Shown: positions 49,928 through 61,351 of the stretch, one piece after another
Position numbering within the stretch: position 1 is the stretch's first letter
How the letters are laid out: each line of letters opens with the position of its first letter
Source of the DNA: Tubiluchus corallicola
Taxonomy: Eukaryota > Priapulida > Priapulimorpha > Priapulimorphida > Tubiluchidae
Reading direction: 5' to 3'
DNA length: 64,000 nucleotides
Assembly (NCBI GenBank): GCA_030141605.1
Contig: JAQGDQ010000057.1
Location: forward strand, 62,001-126,000
Notes under the pieces: generated by a model
Told to the model about the DNA's origin: nothing
What the model saw: only the letters and a program-made list of their open reading frames with translations
Database searches by the model: none
Translations under genes and position numbers: made by a program

Positions 49928-49978
49928 ACATATATATACATATGTATATAGATACATATATATATATATACATATAGT
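49928..49978. repeat. (TA)n-rich microsatellite
   Basis: About 50 bases of tatata and catatatg alternation. Can form cruciforms. The stretch 49980-50850 shows nothing else; one 78-codon frame at 50352-50588 is unrecognised. Confidence 0.7.
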
Positions 49979-50855
49979 AATTTTTCTGTATGTTGCTCCT
50001 TTGTTCATTATCGAGGACGACCATGGGCACAGTATAATAGGTATTTCTAAAGTGTTTTTGTATTAGACTTAACGTATACAGTTAATGTAATCATGTCGTA
50101 ATTTAGTCATATTGACTGACTCATGTTGAGTCATTTTTTTTCTCTAGTTATAATGGTCTTAACATGTACTAATTACACTTGTTTCATCGTCATTGTAAAT
50201 ATCATCATTATAAAAATGCAATATTCATCAATAATTATGCGAATATTTTAATTACTTGTTGTTTTCGATATAAAAGTAAAAGTACAACTTTTAGAAAATT
50301 GCTACAAAATAAACTCAAGTCAAGGCTCAATTCAACATTTGTTTGAAGTAATTGAACTCAGGGCATACAGTTGCTCAAGTTTTTCTCTCCTACCTATTTT
50401 TACAAAAATTCAAACTTTTTACATGTCTGATGTTAACGATTTCATTGAATGCTTTTAACTTTTTAACTTTATTTTCGAAGAATAAAGATCAACCATTCAT
50501 CGTAATAAAATTAAACATTTCGACATGGTGCCGAAACCCGTTTCGGCTTGATTTTACCGTTTCGAGTGGTAAAATTAAGCGTTTTTGACAAGTGTTTTAA
50601 TGCGCGTTTCTTTTGTTCGTGTATAATTACGTATTAAAGCGTAAATTGATTTCTCCTTAGAACGTTTGCCAACAAGTCCTATAAACCTGTCAAGTTGTAC
50701 TTGCTTACAGGTTTCCCTTTTTTTTTTATAAAAGTTGGTATGTTGATAGTTATATCTTGTGGGGCAAGCATTTCTTGCACGTTAATGCTTTTATCAACAA
50801 TGATGATGTCTGCTTTTCACAGTTTTTCATCAGATTGCCTCTTTCAACACTTTGG

Positions 50856-51254
50856 GTAGTTGGTATGCGTGTTCTTTTGACACGTTGATCCACTATGGGC
50901 GGTTGGTATGTGTGTTCTTTTAACACGTTGATCCACTGTGGGCAGTTGGTATGTGTGTTCTTTCAACACGTTGATCCACCAGGGTAGTGGGTATGTGTGT
51001 TCTTTCAATGCATTGATCCATCATAGGCAGTTGGTATGTGTGTTCTTTCAACACGTTGATCCACCAGGGTAGTTGGTATGTGTGTTCTTTCAATGCATTG
51101 ATCCATCATAGGCAGTTGGTATGTGTGTTCTTTCAACACGTTGATCCACCAGGGCAGTTGGTATGTGTGTTCTTTCAACACGTTGATCCACCAGTGTAGT
51201 TGGTATGTGTGTTCTTTTAACACGTTGATCCACCATAGGCAGTTGGTATGTGTG
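50856..51254. repeat. 42/43-bp minisatellite, ten units
   Basis: The core ttggtatgtgtgttcttt recurs at 50860, 50903, 50946, 50988, 51031, 51073, 51116, 51158, 51200 and 51243, with spacing of 42 or 43. Part of the array alternates two subtypes ('ccaccaggg(t/c)ag' and 'ccatcataggcag'), making an ~85-bp higher-order unit. The minus frame reads a repeated WINVLKEHTYQLP without stops over several units, but this is a property of the period. Confidence 0.9.
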
Positions 51255-51359
51255 AAATAAACCCTGCTGCGGTGGCTCCTACAACTATTTGTTGCAAGCA
51301 TTTCACTGACCTTTAGCAACCTTCTCTATAATAATTTGGTAACATAATGCTAAATTTTT

Positions 51360-51960
51360 TGATTGCATCTCTCTTCTAAAGACTTGTATGTGCCACATCC
51401 TAAGCGCCTGGAATTTCTAAACCTCATCTAAAAACGAGTCGCAGAGTAAAGTATCGTTGTACACTTTCAATATGATCAATATTACCCAATAAAGTTGGAT
51501 TCTAGGCGAGCAATACTCTAAAACAACATATTTATAATTCTATAGGCTTTTATTGGCTGAACCAATACATAGTCCATTTGTCCATATCAGGTCATGAGAA
51601 ATTATAATTCCAAAATCCTCGTACACTCGTTTCAACCGGTAAATGAGAATCAGAAAAGTAGCATTCATGGCCCGGATGATCACTTCCAACATGTGTAACG
51701 TCACATTTCGGAATGTCTGCAACTAGTTGTCAATCATTAAATCAAATGCATCCAGAGCTGTTTGAAGATCGCTGTTTTGACTTAGCAAGGTAAATCATTA
51801 ATGAAAAATGAAAGGGGTCCAAAAACACTTCTCTATGGCACACCAGATGCTACACATACATATTAAGATCCATTATTTCTAATACCAACATTTTTGTTTT
51901 TGTTCTTCAGAAAAAAAGATTCAGCCCATTTGAAAAGATGTCCTACAATGCAGTTTGGAT
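51360..51960 (-). pseudogene. non-LTR reverse transcriptase relic
   Basis: Minus strand, in order: FKWAESFFLKNK; a decayed SGVP-RSVFGPLSFFINDLP motif around plus 51800-51850 (the SGVPQGSVLGPLLF block); VTHVGSDHPGHE; GIIISHDLIWTN; VLEYCSP; and NPTLLGNIDHIESVQRYFTL. All are standard consecutive landmarks of jockey/CR1-clade reverse transcriptases. Several frameshifts and stops are present. Confidence 0.8.
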
Positions 51961-52954
51961 ACAATGTCGTTTATAGATGGCGCATTACCTGATGTAATAC
52001 ACATAATAGATACCGCATTAACTGATACAGCAGGATGAGAATAGATGTTCATGTCTGGGTTTTTAAAAACTATTTTGATTGTTGCATAACTGTAGTATAT
52101 TAAAATGAAACACTAGCTGCTACGCCCCTGAAGGTTTTTGTGAAAACTGAAACAATTATTTAAAGGTTACCGTCACTCACACCAATTATCATCCACTGGC
52201 CAGTCTGTTATTTCATCACAGAGCCTCAAATGATCAAATGCAATTTTTGTCAGGCATTGAAAACAAAATCGGTAGATTAGGATTTACGGCTCATTTTAAC
52301 AATTCTTCACTCAAAAACTTTCGCGCTTTTCAAGAGAAACCGTTCCCCTGGTGGTTTAATTACCAACGATTTTGATTGGTCGTTGCTAAATTGTATTCCC
52401 TGAAGGTCAGTTGAAAGTAATCCTCTTCACACCGTGCCAACTTTCTTCTGATTGAATTATTAATCTAAATAAAAACACTCAAGAGACGAATAAGTAGATT
52501 TCGTGCGCATACTCGATGTAAATTGGATTCTGTTAACCGCCCATACCTCATTTCTCATGAACTTCTCTTTCTCATCTTATTTCCAGCGTCCCGACAGGCA
52601 CTGTTGAAAGTCATTTGCACTGAAACAATCAACATGTCAGCGCTCACTTTACCAGCATTTTATAGATAATTAAGATTATTAACTATTATTAATTAATCAA
52701 TGGGTGCGATCACGAATGTGTAAAACGTTGCACGCTTGTAAGGAAAACGAAGTGATGATTTGATTCATAGATACGCTTTTGTCTTAAATAGGTTTAGTCA
52801 TTTCTTGAAACAGCATAGAATTTATTCGGATGCGAAGTGATTATCTTCAATTAAAGTGAAATGTCTTTTGGACAAACTTCCTGAATTCTGTGATAAAGTA
52901 GGTAATACTGCAGTTTTTGTGACATGTAGTCCTAGTCACAATTGAATATAAATT

Positions 52955-53420
52955 GAATATAATTGAATTATTTATTCATTTCGGATCTAGCCCATAAAAT
53001 GCAAATAAATAAATACAGAAGTAAAAACGCTAGAGTTAAAACTAGCTTAAAAACTTATTTACAGTATAATGCATAGGTATGATTTTTCGCTTACAAATTC
53101 GTTCTGCATTTGATTCACGTACAGCTAAACAACAACAAAATACAAAAATTTACAAAAGAAAGCATGTACTGATATCAGAGTTTAAAATACGTTGTATTAA
53201 AAGATTACTAGAGTGATCTAATCGATTTTTCAAAATGCAAGTCGACTCATCATTTGATTAGAGCTGCAATCATAGGACAATGAAAACACCTTTCTTATAC
53301 ACTTGTTGTGTGTAACTTTCCGTTGTTTAATAATAATAGGCATTGTAATTTTTCCACAATGGTTACCATAGACACTTGATTAAAGCTATATGGATTTGTT
53401 ACATTCCAATAAATAAATGA
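52955..53420 (-). mobile_element. probable LINE 3' end
   Basis: AT-rich sequence whose minus-strand end (cattttatgggctagatccg, then aataaataatt) looks like a LINE 3' untranslated region with a polyadenylation-type signal. It shares 'cccataaaatgc' with the LINE tail at 16270. Upstream minus codons (ILKNRLDHSSNLL) may be decayed coding sequence. 51960-52950 and 53420-54030 hold nothing recognised. Confidence 0.4.
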
Positions 53421-54032
53421 ATGGAAAAACTAATGATAGTTTGGTGAATTGGTTGGTTGTCCCATTTCTTCGGAACCACAAGGTCATAGACCTTGATATG
53501 GTCACCCATTAATGAAATGTCTTCCTCAGTGCATTGTGAGTCTCTGACCTGATGAACTGGCTGCAACTGATAGGCTTTGTCACCTTGCTAGGTTGTGAAG
53601 CAGTTTTGGCTTCATCCTTGCCTTTCTTCACCTTGAGACGTGCTGCCCAGCTAGCTGTCTAATAGTAATTTCTATCGACCAAGGTGTTGCAGTATATTTG
53701 TGTTGGGTTATTATTACCATGTGTCGTATTAAAATATAAATACACGTGAATTACAATGTAAAACTTGACTTTAGATGAAAATTTATTTAATTAATATTAA
53801 AAACATTGAAAAATACAAAGAACAGTTTGATATAAACGTAAATACGTCATGATGACATGTCAACGTGTCAACCTTTATTTGATCACACTATGCAGACAGA
53901 TAGCAATTAATCTTTATCAAGAGAAGCTGCTGCCTCAACAAAGTGTCATGGAAACCAACGGTAATTGCCTACATTATAAACAGGCGCGTGTGATATGTGA
54001 GCTCTAGTCAATTACCTAGTCACATTCTCTGG

Positions 54033-54033
<1 letters not shown>

Positions 54034-54109
<76 letters not shown>
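54034..54109. repeat. (TA)n(TG)n compound microsatellite
   Basis: About 38 bases of perfect TA followed directly by about 38 bases of perfect TG. Confidence 0.97.
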
Positions 54110-54110
<1 letters not shown>

Positions 54111-54249
54111 TGTCCTTGGGTTCGAGTGGATGCTTGGCTTTTAGCATGAACGATTCAGAACTCGTCGAACATATAAGCATAAAGATGGTTTCCAAAAATG
54201 ACCAACAAATTACTGAGATATGTAATATTGTTGCTGTTGCTGTTGCTGC

Positions 54250-54490
<241 letters not shown>

Positions 54491-54509
54491 GAACCTACAA
54501 ATGACGTAA

Positions 54510-55620
54510 AATGTAAAAAGTCGATACCATAGATATTAAAATCGTAATAAGTTCGTAATGATACCAGGAAAGATACCACGAGTTCAAACATAGTAGTTGC
54601 AGTTTAAAGACACAGATAACACACAAACAGACAGTTGCAAAAAACAGAAGATGCAGAAAACAGTTTAGAAAGCAGAATAGGTATTTACATTACACGTACG
54701 CGTACTAGGTAGTCTTTTACGTGTACACATTTGACGTTTATTTAAAAAAAAATATTTCACCGATTCGTCGCTTGTGAGCTTGGTACCAAAGCATGTTTGC
54801 GCATGCGCGCTGTGCAGAAACAGATGGCTTCATAGTTACTTGACTATGTAGAAGTGAGATCACACATTAGCCGCATGTGCTTCAGGTATGTGCACAGGTA
54901 TAATGGTCCCTGGTGGACAACTTTCTTCCTAGTCAGCGAAACTCGTGCCACAGTAAAGCTGCGAAGTATTAACTTCATGAAGTTTTTACTTTAACGATTT
55001 AAACAGATCGCTTGCCTGGCGGCGCTTCGACTTTTATGTAGTTCTGTCGGTTTACATCAAAGTGCGTTGAAATTGTGCAAATCGGTTGTTTTCTGTGACG
55101 CGTAATAAGATTCTAGATATTTCAGCTACATCCTGTAACTAGATTTACCAATGCAAGGAAACTGTTACAAGGATGAATATCTTTGCGTTCAGGCGTATTG
55201 GTAAGTGAAGAGTCGCGAAGTAAACCGTGGCCGCAGGACGTGTTCACCGTGCAGAGTGATTTACGCATCTGTTGCCGACAGTCTGAACTGTTCAGAAAGG
55301 ATGAACAACTTAAAAAACATTTTCAATTACTGTTAAATAGACTTGTTGTTCATAATCATCCTTACAAACAAACACTGTTAGATTGACGTATGGTAAACAG
55401 TGGTCTACCCGTAGAAATAAAAGTTGTTAAACGTGTTCATAATTTTCCTTATAAACAAAATTATTTGTGAATATGTACACTACGACACTATCGTGTTTGG
55501 TAACTTTGTTCAGGATGTATTGGGATTTGTAAAAGCTGTTTCCTGCGCAGAGTCGAGCCTTTGTAATGAGGACCTTTCCTGCAATCCTTCAAGTTTGATC
55601 GATTTTAAACTCTCGTGGGG
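54510..55620 (+). promoter_or_regulatory. upstream region of the receptor gene
   Basis: About 1.1 kb between the microsatellite and the receptor start codon. It includes a patch with more CpG (gcatgcgcgctgtgcag at about 54800 and acgcgtaataag at about 55098) that could be a promoter. A 67-codon frame (55183-55386) is unrecognised. No TATA box or defined site is assigned. Confidence 0.25.
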
Positions 55621-55625
55621 TTATC

Positions 55626-56370
55626 ATGACAAAAGCAGTAACCTCCTTGTTTATTGTAGTGCCCCCCTTGTTTATTCTGTCTCACGTTATTAGCGTCTTT
55701 GCCATCAATCCTATGTACATTCCAACGCCAGGGGAACTCCAGTTTGCATGCATCCTCCCATATGATCCTACAAAATCCTCTCATATCCTGAAAGTGCGAC
55801 CAGCACTGGATCTGGCCACAAAGCACATAAAGTCTGCTCAGATTTTACCTCACACCCACATCATGTTCGTCTTCAGTGATTCCATGTGCTCTTCTACATG
55901 GTCTCTGATTAGGGCTATTGACTTCTACAAGGAAGGCAAGACAAGGGCTTTCTTTGGACCTGTCTGCGACTATGCTGTGGCAGCTGTGGGACGCGTCAAT
56001 TGGTACTGGAATTTGCCACTTTTGACACCAGGTGCGCTGGCACACGACTTTGGAAAGAACAAGAGCAGCCCAGATGCAGAGTTTCCCATGGTGACCCGTA
56101 TTGGGTCCTCCTTTGAAACAATGTCACAGTTTGTAGTTGCACTTATGAAACAGTTCGGCTGGCGTCGAATCAAAGGCCTGTACCAGAAGAACACTAACAC
56201 TGACGTAATGGATGATAACTTTTGTTATCTGGCTATGAACGCAATCTTTGACCTGTTGAAAAAGAGTGGTTACGACCCAGGCACTGAAGGTGCGTCAAGT
56301 TTCACAGAAATCACAGCCACAGTGGATGTGGAACAGATGATACGGAAGGAGGTGGGAACGAAGTATGCAG
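55626..56370 (+). CDS. natriuretic-peptide-type receptor ectodomain, first coding exon
   Basis: Starts at the first Met after an in-frame TGA about 30 bases upstream and runs 248 codons plus one base to a donor (TATGCAG|GTACGT). Residues 1-26 look like a signal peptide (hydrophobic SLFIVVPPLFILSHVISVF). The rest is the N-terminal lobe of an ANF-receptor / type I periplasmic-binding-like ligand domain: LQFACILPYDP, KVRPALDLATKHI, FSDSMCSSTW, AFFGPVCDYAVAAVGRV, YWNLPLLTPGALAHDFG, MVTRIGSSFETMSQFV. This is the extracellular fold of NPR-A/B receptor guanylate cyclases and NPR-C. Conserved Cys residues are present. No transmembrane, kinase-homology or cyclase exon is in the window, so cyclase versus clearance receptor cannot be decided. 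Later exons should lie beyond 64000, because no convincing exon 2 is seen in the 7.6 kb that follow. Confidence 0.85.
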
Positions 56371-59300
56371 GTACGTTGTTGTACTTGCATTATACCTGGT
56401 TGCCTTGTCTTTCATTTGTGCTTTTTTAACCGTCAACTGATGGAGGGAAACGGTTGTGGCGGGACCAGCATTTAGCTCATCAAGGATAATCTAAGATAAG
56501 ACACTGAACTAGCAACAGGAATACATCGCTTAGTAAGGAAAATAGCCAGGGCCTAGCAAGCCGTTTCCCTGGCCGTCACTAATCCATTTACTGACCTTGC
56601 ATAGGTTGCTCAACTTTAGATGCTACAGATTGCTAACTATATCATTCATTATTCAACTATTTCCTTTACCCTGTATTTGTAGGCTGTACTATTCATTTCA
56701 CCACTACTGAGTCCAAACGATCTTCGTACGAATACAGAAGCTATAATGTAAGGCGGATCTTCTCTTTCATGCTGCCCGCAAATTTCTAGGCTAAAGCTGT
56801 GCTTTAGCTTTGATCCAACAGAAAATGTACGACTGCATTATTTCAGAGTTGCAGCTTGTGAAAACCGAATGTGGGCTTTTTCAGTTTTTGTTTATCACAG
56901 GAAAGTGTAGGTCTACTCTTGTTTGCAGCAGATCTTAGTACATGTAGCTTGCACAGATGTTATGAGTTGCATGGACTGGCGAAAAACTACGGCCGTAATT
57001 ACGTGTGTAGGCCATTTGTTTTTTACTTCTATTTTCAGATAAACAGATTTTCAAAAAATATTTAGCATGTCGATCGTAAAGTCATAAAGGTATACCAAAA
57101 AGGATGATTTGACATTAAATCAAAGGTGATTATTGTGTTTTTGCGCCTGGCAATTAATTTCTGTAATTAAAAGTTTTGTGGGCTCAGCATCATACGTTCT
57201 TTCTAATATGTTTTCGTAGAACGTTTCATTTATTTGAGGTATCATCGATAATTTTCCCAATCTTGCTGCATCTGTTGACAGATGTCGGCATATAATTCTC
57301 ACTGCGAATAATTTCTGCGAAAAGTTAATGAAATTTTGCGGCTAAAATAAAAATACGAAACGACATAATCGTCAGTTGATGTGCGCAATTATGACTATAA
57401 ACCAGTTTTAATGAGCTGGTGAGTAGTTAATGAGGTCCTGCTATACCGACCGAATTAAATTTTCTCTTGATCAATATTGTCTTACAAACCCATTCTACTA
57501 TGATGAAATTTGACGGTCAGTTTAGACAAATTTAACCCGTTTTTAGTAACGCTTGAATGATGCTAGTTTTTTCTATGATGATGATGATGATGATGATAAC
57601 GATGAAGAAGAAAATGAACGTTTTAATTAATTTTGATGATGACAGTGATGATGATTCTGACACCACAGTGGAATTATCATTGAAACAAGAAGTCGAGCAC
57701 CATTGCAGACTCCATCTTTAAATCAAAAGTGATGTACATTTCATGTAGGCCTATCATATTCTTGTAAAACTTTTTATCTGCATACAGGAAGTACGGATGT
57801 CAATGACAAAGTTGTTAGTGGGGCCCTCTACCACAGAAATGCTACCGAACAGTGTAAACACCTTGGACATATTTAACAAAAACACAACTTTAAATTCCAA
57901 GCTTTATGTTATATAATCTAATTAACAACACACTTTCTGTGTTGAGAATCCATTTACGTAAATTAATGCGTATGGGTTTCGCCAGTTACCTTGATGTACG
58001 AGGACAGCTTGAATAAGTACGTGTACGAGTACGTGGACTGCCTTCACAAATATATACGATATCATCCTCCTTTCCAGCGTACGTCCCACTTCCCCCCTCT
58101 TGGACGTGACCCAGTTTGAACAAATCTATATGAAGGCAAATAATCGTTGTTACATTTTTACATAATACCAGTTATCCGGTTTTCCAGATTTCCAGGTAGT
58201 CGGGCTTTCTTTAGTCACGTAATTCACCGACGTTGACACGATCGTAGCAAGAGAAGCCAGGTTCTGAAATAAATACCGGCTCATCATGCAAATACTTTAA
58301 GTCCCGGACAGTCACGCCCGCACGAAAACAAAATTAAATGATCTATTTTTGATTGACAATTAACAAATTGGCCGCCTACTGGTTGTGATAGCAGACAGAC
58401 GTTTTCATTTATTGAAAGTTCTCCCGATTTTTGCTAATCTGCTGGATTGCGTAAGTGAAGGAACACCACAATTATGCAAATTTTTTTACACCTGGACTTA
58501 TACAGTGTTTTATAGAATGTAAGTGTTTGCATTAGTAATGAAGTAATGAAGATTGAGTGGTTTCAGCTTTATTTGGGTACAGATTGGTAGCAAACTAAAC
58601 CGACGCTAGTTTTAAAAAAATATAATAAGTAGCAGCATACGAAGTGTCAGCCTTGCTCAAAAATTGTATGCTTCCAAATTCTTGAGTTCTTGTGGTAGTA
58701 GTTCTATAAATACACTACTAACTCTCATTTACTTAATTCCCTCTGTACCTAAGTAGTCCATACATGTAGTCTAAAATAAAACTAAAATGTCTGTTTGCTG
58801 TTTTAATTTTGTTTCTGACATAAAAGATTCCAAAAATGTCTGTCCGTTATTTTAATTTTGTTTCAGACATAAAAGATTCCATAACGTTAGTTGCACACAG
58901 TAAATGATAAGTAAACGACAACAAGTTCATTAGCGAATAATAGTTTAGCACTCATTGTGTATTAATTGAAAGCATGCCCACTGCATGTGGTAAAAAATGT
59001 TTGCAGTTTCTTTTGTTTTACCAGGGATGGAGCAAAAAAAAACGATCTGTTAGTTCAATAGTTAGTTGTGTCACCAGTTGCGTAACAGTTTATCATCTGG
59101 TTTCATAATTGGTTACATTAGATGCAATTTTTCCAATTTTAATTAAATAGTTAGTTAATGTGAACTGTTGCTTGAACATGTGTCGAAGCGTTGCAGATGT
59201 TGGGTCTGAATAAAAGCCATGTCTTTGCTTAAATGGGTGCTCACTGTTATTTGTATTTTAAGAATTTGTTTTCCCTTTCACCCACTCAGTTTCTCAAATA

Positions 59301-61056
59301 GTTAGTGCTTTAAGTAACAGGTTCAACAATCTTGGTTCGGTCAGTTAGTATCATGCCCGTTTATGTTTTTGGTATCCAGCATGATCAATTTACTCATCTG
59401 ACTTGTGGGCGACTATGACGATTTATGGACAATTAGTTTGTCAAAGGTCGCAATTTACGAGCAATTACGCGCGCTCATTTGTTATGTAAGACTTCGTCTT
59501 TGTTCTTCTAGTTTAATTCATCGTCAACATGAAGCCAGGTTTTCAGCTAAGCTTCGGAAGCCATGCAGTTGACCGTCATGCAAGATAAGAATACTGCTAT
59601 ATATGTTGGTTAATTGTGAGTATATGGTATCTGTAGTTGATTGAACGAATCCCAGTTATTGGAGCAGTGCTGATTTGTTTAGAAGTAGGTTTGTATGATG
59701 GACGCATGATTGGTTGGCTGGGCTTATAAATAAATGGATAAATAAACATAAAAGAAGGAACATACAAATGAATAAAAGATGTAATGGATAATAAACTACT
59801 ATACATGTATGTGAATGGTTGACTGACTGCGTGGTTAGTTGACTGAAAAAAATTGACTCAGTGACCGCATGACACACCCTGTTACATATGAGAGAATAGC
59901 CTAGTTTCTTTCACAAATTGTTGATAGCTCTGCCGAACGATGTGCACTTTACTTTATATCTGTACTTTATAACACGACCCCATTAACACAACTGTACTTT
60001 ATATAGTTCCTCGAAAAATGTTAAATTTTCTCTATTCGACCAAGGCAAATGACAAATGTATTTTAAATTCAGGGGCGTGTACTGTCAAGGCTTTGGTGCA
60101 TTCAGTTCAATCTTCTTACACGAAATGCATCTCTAACCCGTAGCTGTCTGCCTGGGTAAAAAGCTTTATAGGTGGAAAGAGCAAAGAAGCAAATTATTTC
60201 AGTAACTGCGCACCGATTCATTACACTGGTGACTATTAAGAGCAACCTTAAGATTACTGACAGAGCAAAAATTACACTAATTAAACTCGGATTTTTATTT
60301 AAAGGGAGGGAGGCAGAGCATTAAATACATTAAAGGAAAACTGCTTATCCGTCAGTTTATCTAGAGATTAGATCAGGAACATCATTGTTACGCACAAGCG
60401 TTTGATTCACTGTTAAAGAACTACTCTATTGCTTGAACTCCCAGGGGAGTCGTTGCTGATAGCGTTTGAAAAGCGTCGTGTAAAAGACGACCGACAGATT
60501 ACATTGATCCGAAACCGATGCCAAGAGGCGATTGAGGGAAAAAGTTAATTTTATTCAGAGATAAAAAGAGCTTAGTTTTGCTTAAGGTCATCTAGAAAGT
60601 CAAACTTCAGATGCTAGTTTTCCAACTTTTCTACATTTGATATAAAACTGCAATTGAGGAAGGAGTTAATTACATTTAGATTCAATCGGATTTTGAATTC
60701 AAACTTTAGTTCAGATGCTTGTTTTTCTACGCATGTGCGCGTAAATTGCACACATTACAAATCATCGAGCATGAATATATGTGGTAGTATTCTGTCACGT
60801 AATAGGCTAATTTTCATATTGCAGGGAAATTGAATCATTAATGTTACTTTGTTTCGTATATAAAAGGTATAAAAACTGGTTGTTACACACATAAATGCAC
60901 TCACGCACGCACGTACGTTTCACGTGCAATTAATAACATGTGAGATATGACTTCGCTACTTTTAGTCCTGGATTCGGTAACAGATTTTTTAGTCGTCCTA
61001 ATTTGCAAAAACATTTATTTGTAGAACTGAAATCTGACAAACGAAAATTTTTACCA
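56371..61056. other. presumed first intron of the receptor gene, part 1
   Basis: AT-rich DNA without a convincing exon. Visible items are a short GAT/GAA patch (57568-57612), a 49-bp tandem duplication (58784-58832 and 58833-58880, units starting aaaatgtctg), and scattered TGACTG-like patches near 59810. A good acceptor at about 57788 (tgcatacag) opens a short frame to a stop, but its peptide does not resemble the next part of a natriuretic-peptide receptor. Confidence 0.4.

Positions 61057-61351
<295 letters not shown>

Noticed and set aside
51005-51319. Minus-strand frame with repeated WINVLKEHTYQLP
   Set aside because: Open because the minisatellite units leave it stop-free over part of the array; no start, splice sites or homologue.
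57788-57880. Second exon of the natriuretic-peptide-type receptor
   Set aside because: The acceptor is good and the phase fits, but the peptide (GSTDVNDKVVSGALYH) lacks the expected I/V-M-C ... NGEYVFF features and runs to a stop.
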